Position numbers and translations under genes: made by a program. DNA of 64,000 nucleotides, taken from Fen-1273 sp963837815 (GTDB lineage: Bacteria > Bacteroidota > Ignavibacteria > UBA10030 > UBA6906). Location: assembly GCA_963837815.1 (NCBI GenBank), contig CAWIOS010000013.1, positions 806,001 to 870,000 of the forward strand, in the 5' to 3' direction. Shown here piece by piece: positions 40,630-49,700 of the stretch (its first letter is position 1; every line of letters begins with the position of its first letter). The notes under the pieces are model-generated. The model worked only from the letters and a program-made list of their open reading frames with translations. It did no database searches and was not told the origin of the DNA.

Positions 40630-41358
40630 CTAGTAGGTGACTTCCTCGAGGAACAAACCCTGGGGCGGTGCGGCCATTCCCGCCTTCCTTCTGTCTTTCG
40701 CGATCATGATATCGTGGAACGCGGACACCGGGATGAATCCCCTCCCGACGTCGATCATGGTCCCGACAAGCGCGCGCACCATCCCGTGCAGGAACCTGTT
40801 GGCGCGGACCTCGTACACGTACATCCCCGGCACCTCCTTCCACACCGAGCGGCTCACGACGCAGCGGTAATGGCGGACATCCGCTTCGTACTTGCAGAAC
40901 GACTCGAAATCGTGCTCGCCGACGATCTGCGAGGCCACGGCGTTCATGGCGGCCAGGTTGAGATCGTACTTGACGAACCACTGGTAGTGCCTGCCGATGG
41001 CGGTGGGCTTCATGGAGCAGTAATACCGGTAGAGGCGCTCCCGCGCGTCGTACCGCGCGTTGAACCCCTCGGCAACCTCTTCCACCGCGTGGATGTAGAT
41101 GTCTTCGGGGAGTATCCCGTTCAACCCGCTCAGTATGGAGCCGACCCCGAGGTGGGAGTTCGTGCGGAAGCTCGCGACCTGGCCCCGGGCATGAACCCCT
41201 GCGTCCGTTCGGCCGGCGCCGATCAGGTTGATGGGCTCCTGGAGGATCTGGTCCAGGACCTTGGTGATCTCGTCCTGCACGCTCCTGCCGTTGATCTGGG
41301 ATTGCCAGCCGACGAAGTTTGATCCGTCATACTCGATGAGAAGCCTGATGTCGCGCAT
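40630..41358 (-). CDS. truA: tRNA pseudouridine synthase A
   Basis: 242 residues, making pseudouridine at tRNA positions 38-40. 'LIEYDGSNFVGWQSQ' opens it. The catalytic Asp is in 'GAGRTDAGVHARGQVASF' near residue 51. 'FNARYDARERLYRYY' (near 98), 'FESFCK' (near 150) and 'NRFLHGMVRALVGTMIDVGRG' (near 188) are family motifs. Length is normal. Confidence 0.94.
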   Translation of the reverse strand: MRDIRLLIEYDGSNFVGWQSQINGRSVQDEITKVLDQILQEPINLIGAGRTDAGVHARGQVASFRTNSHLGVGSILSGLNGILPEDIYIHAVEEVAEGFNARYDARERLYRYYCSMKPTAIGRHYQWFVKYDLNLAAMNAVASQIVGEHDFESFCKYEADVRHYRCVVSRSVWKEVPGMYVYEVRANRFLHGMVRALVGTMIDVGRGFIPVSAFHDIMIAKDRRKAGMAAPPQGLFLEEVTY

Positions 41359-41369
41359 GTCGTCCCGTG

Positions 41370-42140
41370 TCAGAATCCGCGTGAGAGAGTGATCAAGATG
41401 CCCCGGGGCGCCGCCGGATCGCCCGCAACCGACGCGCTGAAACGGAGATCGCCGAGGAGGTTGCTGAGGGCCGAGTTGTGGGCAATCGCCGCCCGGGCCG
41501 CATTAATCGCGCTGGCGACGTGATTGATGAGTATCGCGGCGCCGACGAATTTCGTGTCGTTGAACATGTTCTCGCTGCGCACCCTCAGATCCCTGAACGT
41601 CTGGCGCTGCGCATCAGACCCCCACTGCCAGCCGTACCCGGCGGCGGGATCGTAGACCAGGTTGGGGGTCCTGTCACGGAGCTTCTTGTCGTTGTAGTCC
41701 GCCGTGTTCAGGAAATTTCCGACGTCGACGAAAAACTGGTCGTTCTTTCCCGCTGCGATGACGCCGGCGTTGGCCACCGCGTAGAGGCGCGCGTCATCGC
41801 GCACGGCGTTGCCGTAGATTTCGAAAGCGGCGTACGTCAGCCAGAGGAGCCCCTCGCCGATCAGAAAGTACTTCCCCGACGAGAAGTCGCCCGCATACAG
41901 CTCCCCCGCCCCGGGAAGCACAAGGGAGAAGACCGCGGCCAGCCCCGGCGCCCTCCGGCTTTCAGCGTCCGCCGCCCGGACCGCGCCGGCGATCCCCGAA
42001 TCGGAAAAGGCGGCACCCGACGACGCGAGAATTTCGCGGCGAACATCGGCAAGCGAGTGACGTACGGGGAGGGGTGAATCCGCCCTGAGAGGGGAGGCAA
42101 GGAGAAGACAGCCTGTGAACAGCCAGCGCATTGTCGCCAT
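41370..42140 (-). CDS. Exported DUF5683-like membrane protein
   Basis: 256 residues with a signal peptide (MATMRWLFTGCLLLASPLRA). 'AVFSLVLPGAGELYAGDFSSGKYFLIGEGLLWLTYAAFEIYG' near residues 68-108 is the Pro-Gly-x-Gly + membrane-helix pattern of DUF5683 and related 'PGxGQxY' proteins. The rest includes 'VGNFLNTADYNDKK' and one more hydrophobic stretch. The function is unknown. It sits between truA and the DUF512 gene with small gaps. Confidence 0.7.
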   Translation of the reverse strand: MATMRWLFTGCLLLASPLRADSPLPVRHSLADVRREILASSGAAFSDSGIAGAVRAADAESRRAPGLAAVFSLVLPGAGELYAGDFSSGKYFLIGEGLLWLTYAAFEIYGNAVRDDARLYAVANAGVIAAGKNDQFFVDVGNFLNTADYNDKKLRDRTPNLVYDPAAGYGWQWGSDAQRQTFRDLRVRSENMFNDTKFVGAAILINHVASAINAARAAIAHNSALSNLLGDLRFSASVAGDPAAPRGILITLSRGF

Positions 42141-42142
42141 TG

Positions 42143-43504
42143 TCAGACCTTCGTAGTGTGTTTCGAGGCCGCTCGAGTCGTGGACGATGGTAACAATTGC
42201 CGGGTACGAGTTCTCCTTGTTGCGTTCTTCAGGAGCCGGAACACAGGGTCCCAGCTCCCTTCGAACATCATGGCAGGGACGCGAAGCCGATCCTCGACGT
42301 TTGCTATCGTCTCATCGTCAAGGAGAAGGCCGTCCCCGTTCAGTATATCGGGGGGAAGAAGCAGGAGGTCGCCCAGGCTCTTCCCTTCAAGCGTTGAATA
42401 TAGACATTTTCCCGAAAGAAGTCCAGCAACGGTGACGCTTCTTCCGTACAGGACGTTCGGAACGACCTCCAGGCGCACGTCGAGCCCCGCGATCCGGCGC
42501 AGCCGCGGGAGTATCGACGACTCCATGAACGGCCGCGCAAGCTCGCCTGTCGCCAGCGTGAGCATCCGGCGGGGACGGATCCGGGCCGGGAAATCCGCCG
42601 ACTGCCTGCGAAACTCCGCGAGGAAATTCCGGACGATCCCCACGCCGTTTTCGATCTGGGGGAAACCGTCGTATGCGGACGAGGGGGGTATCCGCCTCCC
42701 CGCGACGATATAGAACTCATCGGAAGGGTACACGAACCCCCTGCCGGTCTTCCTCCTGAACTCCTTCTGCCACCGTTCCGTCCTGTCGAGGAGGGCGTTT
42801 GCGTAGGGCGCGTCCACCTTTGCCAGCGGCGCGAGCCCGAACCTGTGGTCCGTCAGCCCGACCGGCACGACGGCAAGCGAGACAACGCGCTTGCGGAAGC
42901 GGAAGAGGTCCCGTACCGTCTTCTCGAGAACGTCCCCGTCATTGATCCCGGGGCAGAGGACGATCTGCGTATGCATATCGATCCCGTTGTCGTGCAGCAG
43001 GGCGATCTTCGCGAGTATGCCGTCGTCCTTCTTCAGGCCCATGAGCCGGGTCCGGACCGCAAGATCGGTGACGTGGACGGAGATGTACTGGGGGGAGAGA
43101 CGCTGATCGATGATGCGCCGGAGGATCGCGGGACCGGCGTTCGTCATCGTCGTGTAGTTTCCGTACATGAACGAGAGCCTGTAATCGCCGTCCCGGAAAT
43201 ACAGGCCTTTGCGGAGCCCCTGCGGATTCTGGTCGACAAAACAGAATATGCAGTCGTTCCCGCAGGAGAGGACCTTCATCTCCTCGAAATCGATCCCCAA
43301 CGTCTCCCCTTCGTCTTTTTCGATGTCGAACACCGTGACCTGTCCGTCACGCGCGACCTTGAGCGACAGCCGGGAGTCGCTTTCCTGGAACCTGTAATCG
43401 ATGCTGTCGAGGACGCGTCTGCCGTTGACTTCCAGGAGCTCGTCCCCTTCGCGGATACCGAGTTCTCCTGCGATGCCCTTATGTTCCACGGCCGTTATCC
43501 TCAT
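42143..43504 (-). CDS. DUF512 / PDZ radical-SAM-like protein
   Basis: 453 residues. An N-terminal PDZ-like module ('GIAGELGIREGDELLEVNGRRVLD') is followed by a Cys cluster 'CGNDCIFCFVDQNPQGLRKGLYFRDGDYRLSFMYGNYTTMTN' (Cys near 88, 92 and 95) resembling a radical SAM 4Fe-4S site. The DUF512 region ('LASVPVGLTDHRFGLAPL'-type text) comes next. The family is widespread next to the GTPase Der and has been annotated as an Fe-S protein of uncertain activity. The ATG at 43504 overlaps the mtaB stop by 4 bp. The last 35 residues are Arg/Thr-rich and atypical. Confidence 0.85.
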   Translation of the reverse strand: MRITAVEHKGIAGELGIREGDELLEVNGRRVLDSIDYRFQESDSRLSLKVARDGQVTVFDIEKDEGETLGIDFEEMKVLSCGNDCIFCFVDQNPQGLRKGLYFRDGDYRLSFMYGNYTTMTNAGPAILRRIIDQRLSPQYISVHVTDLAVRTRLMGLKKDDGILAKIALLHDNGIDMHTQIVLCPGINDGDVLEKTVRDLFRFRKRVVSLAVVPVGLTDHRFGLAPLAKVDAPYANALLDRTERWQKEFRRKTGRGFVYPSDEFYIVAGRRIPPSSAYDGFPQIENGVGIVRNFLAEFRRQSADFPARIRPRRMLTLATGELARPFMESSILPRLRRIAGLDVRLEVVPNVLYGRSVTVAGLLSGKCLYSTLEGKSLGDLLLLPPDILNGDGLLLDDETIANVEDRLRVPAMMFEGSWDPVFRLLKNATRRTRTRQLLPSSTTRAASKHTTKV

Positions 43505-44808
43505 GCCCACTCCTTCGCGCGGACCCGCCCCGTGCACCTGTCACCGCGCAGCCCTGTGATTGACACGTCCACGAGAGAATTTCCCGGCGCCTCGTCCGCG
43601 GAAACGGCCACCCTCACGTAGTTGCCGGTGAACCCGCACCTGCACCCGTCATCATCGTCCTCCTCCAGGAGGACGGGGACCGTCTGCCCCACCATGCGGC
43701 GGTAGAACTCCTGTTTCTTCGCAAGCCCGATTCCCCGGAGTATCCGGCTTCGTTCCGCCCGCACGCCGGGGTCTACCGGGCACGCGGCGCGCGCGGCAGG
43801 CGTGTCCTCCCGCTCCGAATACGTGAAGACATGCAGGTAGGAAACCGGAAGCCCGGCCACAAATTCGCACGTTGCGCGGAAATGCGCGTCGGTTTCACCC
43901 GGGAATCCCACGATGACGTCGACGCCGATCCCGCAGTCAGGGATCATCTCCGTGACGGCCCTGATCCGCGCAGCGTACCGTTCCGCCGTGTAGCGCCGCT
44001 GCATGAGCCGGAGCACGTGATCGGATCCGCTCTGGAGCGGAACGTGGAAATGCCGGCACAGCGATGGATGCGACGCGACGAACGCAATGATCTCGTCGGT
44101 AAGGAGGTTCGGCTCGATAGAACTGATGCGGATCCTCTCGAGCCCGCCGACGCGCACGAGATCCCCGAGGAGGGTGACAAGATCCGTCCCTGATTTCCGC
44201 CCGTAATCCCCGACGTTCACGCCGGTGAGGACGATTTCCCTGTACCCGGCGGCGGCGAGCCCTTCGGCCTGTCGAACCGTTTCACCGACCGCCTGGCTCC
44301 TGCTCGTGCCGCGGGCGAGAGGGATCGTGCAGAAGCTGCACGAGTAGTCGCATCCGTCCTGCACCTTCAGGAATGCGCGGGTCCTTCCGCCCGCCTCCGA
44401 CGACCAGGCGGGTCCGAAACCGTCACCGCTCCCGACGTCGCTGACGCGGACCTGCGGCGACGACTGCTTCCGTACCGGCCCGAGAAGCGAGGCGACCGAC
44501 GACTTCTCCCTCGTCCCCAGGACGAAGTCCACCCCCTCGATCGAGGCGACCTCCTCCGGCTTCAGCTGTGCGTAACATCCGGTCACGATGACGACGGACG
44601 ACGGCGATGCGCGGAGGGTCCTGCGGATAAGCTGCCTGCACTCCCTGTCGGCCCGCGCAGTGACGCTGCACGTGTTGATCACCGTGACATCGGCCGGGAG
44701 ACCGAACTCTACGGGCGTGTACCCCATGTCCGCGAACTGTCTCCCGATCGCCGAGGTCTCCGCGAAGTTAAGCTTGCAGCCGAGCGTTGTAAGCGCGATG
44801 GTTGGCAT
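43501..44808 (-). CDS. mtaB: tRNA t6A37 methylthiotransferase
   Basis: 435 residues, a radical SAM enzyme converting t6A to ms2t6A at tRNA position 37. The N-terminal MTTase domain has Cys in 'TLGCKLNFAET', 'VINTCSVTARAD' and 'VIVTGCYAQLKPE'. The radical SAM triad is 'DGCDYSCSFCTIPLARG' near residue 153. A C-terminal TRAM-like part follows ('VPVLLEEDDDDGCRCGFTGNYVRVAV'). The rpsA terminator lies directly upstream, so transcription probably starts nearby. Confidence 0.93.
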   Translation of the reverse strand: MPTIALTTLGCKLNFAETSAIGRQFADMGYTPVEFGLPADVTVINTCSVTARADRECRQLIRRTLRASPSSVVIVTGCYAQLKPEEVASIEGVDFVLGTREKSSVASLLGPVRKQSSPQVRVSDVGSGDGFGPAWSSEAGGRTRAFLKVQDGCDYSCSFCTIPLARGTSRSQAVGETVRQAEGLAAAGYREIVLTGVNVGDYGRKSGTDLVTLLGDLVRVGGLERIRISSIEPNLLTDEIIAFVASHPSLCRHFHVPLQSGSDHVLRLMQRRYTAERYAARIRAVTEMIPDCGIGVDVIVGFPGETDAHFRATCEFVAGLPVSYLHVFTYSEREDTPAARAACPVDPGVRAERSRILRGIGLAKKQEFYRRMVGQTVPVLLEEDDDDGCRCGFTGNYVRVAVSADEAPGNSLVDVSITGLRGDRCTGRVRAKEWA

Positions 44809-44819
44809 GGCCTCTAATG

Positions 44820-44857
44820 AAAAGGAGCTGCCCGTTCTCCGGGCAGCTCCTTTTCCT
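44820..44857 (-). terminator. Rho-independent terminator of rpsA
   Basis: A 14-bp perfect stem (AAAAGGAGCTGCCC / GGGCAGCTCCTTTT) with a 7-nt loop lies 18 bp past the rpsA stop. The A/T ends make it potentially bidirectional. Confidence 0.85.
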
Positions 44858-44872
44858 TTTCGCCTCCGGAGT

Positions 44873-46654
44873 TCAGTTCTCCGTCGGTATCGACGTGTCG
44901 CCCGAGGGTGCCGTTCCCGTGATTGTCGCCGAGTCCCCGATCGTCGACGGGGCCAGCCTGTGCTGCGCCACGTAGTCCTCGACGATCTTCGATTCTTTCC
45001 CCTTCAGGAATTCGACGGCGGAGAGAACGATCTTCTTCGTGTCCTTGTCGAACTCCACCACCTTCAGGGGGAGCGGATCGCCCACCTTGAACTTGTCGGG
45101 GATGTTCTTGACCTGCGTCGTCGAGAGCTGCGACACCGGCACGAACCCGTCAACGCCGAGCGGGAGCTCGACGATCACTCCTTTTTCGATGATGCGGACG
45201 ATCTTCCCTTCCACTTCCGTCCCGACCCTGTACTGGTCGCCGAAGCGGTCCCACGGGTTTTCCTCGATCTGCTTGTGGCCGAGGGAGATGCGCCGCTGGG
45301 CGACGTCCACGCCGAGGATCACAACCTCGAGCTCATCGCCTTTCTTGACGATTTCGCCGGGGTGGCGGACCTTCTTCGTCCACGACAGGTCGGAGATGTG
45401 CACGAGGCCGTCGACCCCCTGCTCGAGTTCGACGAACACGCCGAAATTCGTCAGGTTGCGGACGATCCCCTTGTGGCGGGAGCCTTCCGGATACTTCTGC
45501 ATGAGCGTGAGCCACGGGTCGGGCTCGAGCTGCTTGATGCCGAGCGAGAGCTTCTTCGCGTCCTTGTCGAGACTGAGGATTATCGCGTCCACCATCTGCC
45601 CCATGGAAACGACCTGGGACGGATGCTTGATGTGCTGGGTCCAGCTCATCTCCGAGATGTGGATCAGTCCCTCGATCCCCTTCTCGATCTCGACGAACGC
45701 GCCGTAGTCCGCGAGCGACACGACCTTGCCGACGACCTTCGTGCCGACGGGATACTTGTTTTGTATGTTCTCCCACGGATGCGGCTGGAGCTGCTTGTAG
45801 CCGAGCGAGATGCGTTTCTTTTCCTGGTCGAAGTCGAGGACGACGACGTTGATCGTCTGATCAAGCTTGACGATCTCGGACGGGTGGTTGATGCGTCCCC
45901 AGGAGAGGTCGGTGATGTGGACGAGACCGTCCACGCCTCCCAGGTCGACGAACACGCCGAAGTCGGTGATTGCCTTGACCGTGCCCTCGAGTATCTGCCC
46001 TTTCTCAAGGCTCTCGATGATCGCTTTCCGCTGACCCGACATCTCTTCTTCGACGAGGATCTTATGGCTGACGACGACGTTCTCCGACGGGTGATTGATC
46101 TTCACGACCCGGAAGTCCATTGTCTTCCCGATGAACGCGTCGAAATCGCGCACGGGGCGGACGTCGATCTGCGAGCCCGGGAGGAATGCATCGATCCCCA
46201 GGAGATCCACGACGATGCCCCCCTTGATCCTTCGCACGCAGCGGCCCTGGAGGACCTCCCCCGTCTCGAAGGACTTCGTGACCCTCTCCCAGATACGCAT
46301 GAAATCCGCGCGTTTTCGGGAGAGAACCAGCTGGCCGTCCTTGTTCTCGACGCTCTCGAGGAACACCTCGATGACGTCGCCGATCTTGAGCTCGTCCCTG
46401 TTCTTGAATTCGGCAAGCGGGACGTTCCCCTCGGACTTGAACCCGATGTCGACGGTCACCTCGGTGTCGCCTATTGCGACAATTCTTCCCTTGACGATCT
46501 CCCCCTCGCTGATCTTCCCGAGGGTTCCTTCGTACATTTTCACAAGATCGTTGCGCTCGGTGTCGCCGTATTCGTGGTCACCGATCGCCATCCTTCGCGT
46601 AAGACCGCTCATCCCCTTCGTTGCTTCTTTCGTCGCGTGTGCAATCTCAGCCAT
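44873..46654 (-). CDS. rpsA: 30S ribosomal protein S1
   Basis: 593 residues with six S1 (OB-fold) repeats, beginning near 37, 125, 210, 295, 380 and 465. The last four share 'GxVxxxxDYGAFVEIExGIEGLIHISEMSW'-type text (for example 'TDFGVFVDLGGVDGLVHITDLSW', 'TNFGVFVELEQGVDGLVHISDLSW'). The first two, with 'GDTEVTVDIGFKSEGNVP' and 'GIVVDLLGIDAFLPGSQ', are the ribosome-binding type. It binds mRNA at initiation. AGGAGGATGA stands directly before the ATG, and a perfect 8-bp hairpin lies 25 bp upstream. Confidence 0.95.
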   Translation of the reverse strand: MAEIAHATKEATKGMSGLTRRMAIGDHEYGDTERNDLVKMYEGTLGKISEGEIVKGRIVAIGDTEVTVDIGFKSEGNVPLAEFKNRDELKIGDVIEVFLESVENKDGQLVLSRKRADFMRIWERVTKSFETGEVLQGRCVRRIKGGIVVDLLGIDAFLPGSQIDVRPVRDFDAFIGKTMDFRVVKINHPSENVVVSHKILVEEEMSGQRKAIIESLEKGQILEGTVKAITDFGVFVDLGGVDGLVHITDLSWGRINHPSEIVKLDQTINVVVLDFDQEKKRISLGYKQLQPHPWENIQNKYPVGTKVVGKVVSLADYGAFVEIEKGIEGLIHISEMSWTQHIKHPSQVVSMGQMVDAIILSLDKDAKKLSLGIKQLEPDPWLTLMQKYPEGSRHKGIVRNLTNFGVFVELEQGVDGLVHISDLSWTKKVRHPGEIVKKGDELEVVILGVDVAQRRISLGHKQIEENPWDRFGDQYRVGTEVEGKIVRIIEKGVIVELPLGVDGFVPVSQLSTTQVKNIPDKFKVGDPLPLKVVEFDKDTKKIVLSAVEFLKGKESKIVEDYVAQHRLAPSTIGDSATITGTAPSGDTSIPTEN

Positions 46655-46679
46655 TCATCCTCCTGCTGTGTGACATACC

Positions 46680-46699
46680 GTCCCGCCCGGTGGCGGGAC
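46680..46699 (-). promoter_or_regulatory. Perfect hairpin in the rpsA leader
   Basis: GTCCCGCC, 4-nt loop, GGCGGGAC, 25-45 bp upstream of the rpsA start and just before its strong ribosome-binding site. It may be an operator for autogenous control by S1, but could also terminate transcription from ispH. Confidence 0.4.
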
Positions 46700-46794
46700 T
46701 TTGCCTTCCTCCTCCGCTCTCGCACGCCGCCGCCGTCATCGATCCGGCGCCGCCCGGGGCGGGGGGGAAACTTCTTGTTGATTGATGGGTATGG

Positions 46795-47691
46795 TTATTT
46801 GGCGATGACGGTTTGTTCCTGCATCTTCTCGATTGCGTTCTTCACGTTCTCCATGAGCCACCGGGGGGTGGACGTCGCCCCGCTGACCCCCGCGCTGGAC
46901 GCTCCTGCGAACCAGGCGGGCTGCAGCTCGCGCTCGTCCTCCACGAAATGCGTCCTCGGGTTCGCCTCCCGGCAGATGTCGAAGAGAACTTTGCCGTTGG
47001 AGGAGCTTTTTCCGGCGACGAACACAACGACGTCGTGGGCGCGTGCAAACTCCCTCAGCTTCACGTCGCGGCCGGATACCTGGCCGCAGATCGTGTCCTT
47101 GGCATGAAACTCGATCGCCGACTCCTCGAACGTCCCGACAACAAACTCCCGGATCCTCGAGCGGAGGACATCCGCCACGGCCGCGAACGTTTCCCGGTCC
47201 ATCGTCGTCTGCGAGAAGAGGACCGTTTTGCGCGACGGGTCGACCTGTTCCGCTTCCGCGCGGTTCCTGACGACGACCGCTTCGTTGTTCGTCTGCCCCA
47301 GGAGACCGACGACCTCGGCGTGATCCTTCTTCCCGAAGATCACGATCTGGAACCCCTGCTCGTAAAACTTCCGGATCCGCTCCTGCACTTTCGTCACCAC
47401 CGGGCACGTGGCGTCGATGATCGTGACGCCGTGCGCGCGCGCCGCGGCATAGGTGGAGGGAGGCTCCCCGTGCGCGCGGATGAGGACGCGCTTACCCCTG
47501 AGATGCGGAAGATCGTCGAGGCCCACCGTCTCCAGCCCCATGTCACGCAGGCGGCCGGTCTCCATCGGATTGTGAATCACCGGCCCGAGGGAATACAGCT
47601 CCGGCGACTCCTTCAGTTCGTCTTCCGCGATGTCGATTGTCCTCACCACCCCCCAGCAGAAGCCGGAGTGTTGATCCACGGTGACTTTCAT
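46795..47691 (-). CDS. ispH: 4-hydroxy-3-methylbut-2-enyl diphosphate reductase
   Basis: 298 residues, the last enzyme of the MEP isoprenoid pathway. Three cluster cysteines are seen in 'HSGFCWGV' (near residue 12), 'DATCPVVTKVQ' (near 96) and 'LFDICREANPRTHFVE' (near 200). 'IRAHGEPPSTY', 'QTTMD' and 'VFVAGKSSSNGK' are further IspH motifs. The start is ATG 47691, which overlaps the cmk stop (TGATG); a GTG one codon upstream is also possible. It lies between cmk and rpsA, a common order. Confidence 0.93.
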   Translation of the reverse strand: MKVTVDQHSGFCWGVVRTIDIAEDELKESPELYSLGPVIHNPMETGRLRDMGLETVGLDDLPHLRGKRVLIRAHGEPPSTYAAARAHGVTIIDATCPVVTKVQERIRKFYEQGFQIVIFGKKDHAEVVGLLGQTNNEAVVVRNRAEAEQVDPSRKTVLFSQTTMDRETFAAVADVLRSRIREFVVGTFEESAIEFHAKDTICGQVSGRDVKLREFARAHDVVVFVAGKSSSNGKVLFDICREANPRTHFVEDERELQPAWFAGASSAGVSGATSTPRWLMENVKNAIEKMQEQTVIAK

Positions 47692-48401
47692 CACGCCCTT
47701 CCCTCCGCAATCCTTCGCACCCTGTCCACGACCGTCCGCACCTGCTCTTCTATCGTCAGGTCCGACGTGTCGATCTCGACCGCGTCGCCGGCTTTTTTGA
47801 GCGGACTCTCCTCCCGCGTCGAGTCCAGCGCGTCCCGCTCCCGGATTTCCTTCATCAACGCATCCAGCTCCGGTTCGGCGCCCGCCCTCCGCAATTCCTC
47901 CGCCCTCCTCTTTGCACGCGCCTCGATCCCCGCAACCATGAAGAACTTCACATCGGCGTCGGGAAACACAACGGTGCCGATGTCACGCCCTTCAAGAACG
48001 ATTCCACCTTCCGCACCCATCCGCCGCTGCTCGCGGACCATCGCCTCGCGCACGGCCCTGTGCCTGCTCACGTTGCTGACCGCCCGGGTGACTTCCATGG
48101 TCCTGATCTCCTCCGTGACGTCGCGGCCGTCCAGGAGAACCCGGGTCACGCCGCCTTCGCGGCGGAGCGCAACGTGCGTTCCTGCGAGAAGCTCACCGAT
48201 CGCCGCCTGATCGTCCGGGGGAATCCCCGCACGCAGGACCTTCAGCGTCACCGCGCGGTACATCGCCCCTGTGTCAACGTGAACGTATCCAAGCTTCTCC
48301 GCGGCGAGTCGTGCGGTCGTGCTTTTTCCCGACGCCGCGGGTCCATCGATGGCGACGACAAGCTTCCCTGGGCTCAACTGTGAATCGCAGAAATGGAACA
48401 T
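47691..48401 (-). CDS. cmk: Cytidylate kinase
   Basis: 236 residues, phosphorylating CMP/dCMP. 'VVAIDGPAASGKSTTARLAAEKLGYVHVDTGAMYRAV' near residues 15-50 is the P-loop and substrate motif. 'LEGRDIGTVVFPDADVKFFMVA' lies near 140. ATG at 48401 is used; one at 48413 is equally possible and neither has a clear ribosome-binding site. It forms a translationally coupled pair with ispH and is divergent from the trmH-like gene. Confidence 0.92.
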   Translation of the reverse strand: MFHFCDSQLSPGKLVVAIDGPAASGKSTTARLAAEKLGYVHVDTGAMYRAVTLKVLRAGIPPDDQAAIGELLAGTHVALRREGGVTRVLLDGRDVTEEIRTMEVTRAVSNVSRHRAVREAMVREQRRMGAEGGIVLEGRDIGTVVFPDADVKFFMVAGIEARAKRRAEELRRAGAEPELDALMKEIRERDALDSTREESPLKKAGDAVEIDTSDLTIEEQVRTVVDRVRRIAEGRA

Positions 48402-48435
48402 GAATATACGCATTTCGGCACGGCCGCGCAAGGGC

Positions 48436-48464
48436 TGGAATACGGGGCCCCGCGTGGCTATATT
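48436..48464 (+). promoter_or_regulatory. Possible promoter for the TrmH-like gene
   Basis: TGGAAT (48436-48441), 17 bp, TATATT (48459-48464), about 33 bp before the TTG start. The -35 box differs from the window's common TTGAAT at one position. Confidence 0.4.
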
Positions 48465-48496
48465 GGGGGGTTTTCCACAACGAACGGGGGCCACTA

Positions 48497-49036
48497 TTGA
48501 GAAAACTGTCGCATGAGGAGCTCCTGGCACGAAGCATCCCCCCCGGCGAGGCCCGTACCCGCGAACGGACGCCGGTTTCGGGGATGCTCGACAGTATCAG
48601 GAGCCTCTACAACGTGGGTTCCATGTTCCGCACGTCCGACGGCGCATTCATACGGACGCTGTACCTCTGCGGCTACACACCGGTCCCTCCCAGGCCCGAG
48701 ATCGCGAAGACCTCGCTCGGGGCGACCGAAACGGTCCCCTGGCTGCATTTCCGGGACCCGCTCGACGCCGTCGCCCACGCGCGCCGGGAGGGGATGACGA
48801 TCTGCGTCCTCGAACATACGACGGAGAGCGTCCCCGTGTACACGCTGACAAAGGATGTCTTTCCTCTCTGCCTCGTCGTGGGGAATGAGCTGACGGGGGT
48901 TTCCCCGAAGGTCATCGACGCGGCCGATCTCGCCGTCGACATTCCCATGTACGGCGTCAAGCAATCGCTGAACGCCGCCGTCGCGTACGGCGTGGCACTG
49001 TTTGCGCTGATGAAGATCCTGAAGTCGCCTACTTGA
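48497..49036 (+). CDS. TrmH/SpoU family RNA 2'-O-methyltransferase
   Basis: 179 residues, SPOUT fold. 'VSGMLDSIRSLYNVGSMFRTSDGAFI' is motif 1 (N and R catalytic residues). 'PLCLVVGNELTGVSPKVID' and 'DIPMYGVKQSLNAAVAYGVALF' are motifs 2 and 3 of the knotted SAM site. The start is TTG at 48497 with GGGGG just upstream; the next in-frame ATG would cut motif 1. It methylates a ribose in tRNA or rRNA, but the site is not predictable. The last 8 bp overlap the convergent AlbA_2-domain gene. Confidence 0.9.
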   Translation: MRKLSHEELLARSIPPGEARTRERTPVSGMLDSIRSLYNVGSMFRTSDGAFIRTLYLCGYTPVPPRPEIAKTSLGATETVPWLHFRDPLDAVAHARREGMTICVLEHTTESVPVYTLTKDVFPLCLVVGNELTGVSPKVIDAADLAVDIPMYGVKQSLNAAVAYGVALFALMKILKSPT

Positions 49037-49700
49037 AGACGTCGTACGCCAGCGTGAAGAAGTCGCTCTTTTCGAGCGTGTGGATCCTGACGACCCCTGC
49101 GCGGACGAGGGAGACGAGGATCCGGGAGGCCCGCTGTTCGGAGATGTTGACGAGATGGGAGAACTCCCTCGCGGTAATGCGCTCGTGTTCATCGAGGTAG
49201 CGGAAGAGCCTCTTTTCGTTTTCGCCGATTTCGAAATGCATCGGAGGAGCGTCGGGGCGGCCGTCGCGGAGGATCTTGACGACCTCCTTGCTCGCCATGA
49301 TCGTTTTGTCGTTCACGCGGATGAAAACCTTGGTTTCATCCTCGCTCTGCGTGCTGCCGTTGGAGTTCCCCGTGAAGTAATGCGGCTTGTCGCGGCTCTC
49401 CGCAACGTAGACCACGATGACGTCCTTTCCGTCGAACGCGACGATGTCGATCGCGGGCTCGATCCCCGGGAGACAGAAATCGCCCGCCGCCTGGCGGATG
49501 AGTTCGACCTCGCTTTTCTCGCTTTCCACGCCGACGATCGATCCGTCGTCGTCGACCCCGAAGAGGATATGTCCCCCCCGTGTATTTGCAAACGCGATCA
49601 GCGCACGGGCGATCTTTTCCGGCGTCGTCACCTTGCGCTTGAATTCGACCTCAAAGCCCTCGCCTTCCTCGATGATCCTCGTGACATCCTTATAATCCAT
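49029..49700 (-). CDS. AlbA_2 (Schlafen-type) domain protein with C-terminal winged helix
   Basis: 223 residues. 'EGFEVEFKRKVTTPEKIARALIAFANTRGGHILFGVDDDGSIVGV' near residues 10-55 is the AlbA_2 domain, with its ExK and FANTxGG motifs. The C-terminal part ('LFRYLDEHERITAREFSHLVNISEQRASRILVSLVRAGVV') is a winged helix-turn-helix. Such proteins are presumed nucleic-acid binding, often as transcription regulators. ATG 49700 is preceded by GGGGAAG. It overlaps mtgA by 11 bp. The role is unknown. Confidence 0.85.
   Translation of the reverse strand: MDYKDVTRIIEEGEGFEVEFKRKVTTPEKIARALIAFANTRGGHILFGVDDDGSIVGVESEKSEVELIRQAAGDFCLPGIEPAIDIVAFDGKDVIVVYVAESRDKPHYFTGNSNGSTQSEDETKVFIRVNDKTIMASKEVVKILRDGRPDAPPMHFEIGENEKRLFRYLDEHERITAREFSHLVNISEQRASRILVSLVRAGVVRIHTLEKSDFFTLAYDVFK

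Noticed and set aside
39064..41322. A 752-codon + strand frame opposite the kinase and truA
   Set aside because: Antisense shadow of two well-recognised genes.
44588..47107. An 839-codon + strand frame opposite rpsA and ispH
   Set aside because: It repeats Asp-Asp-Leu and Asp-Val-His patterns that mirror the S1 repeats on the other strand, and it has no plausible start.
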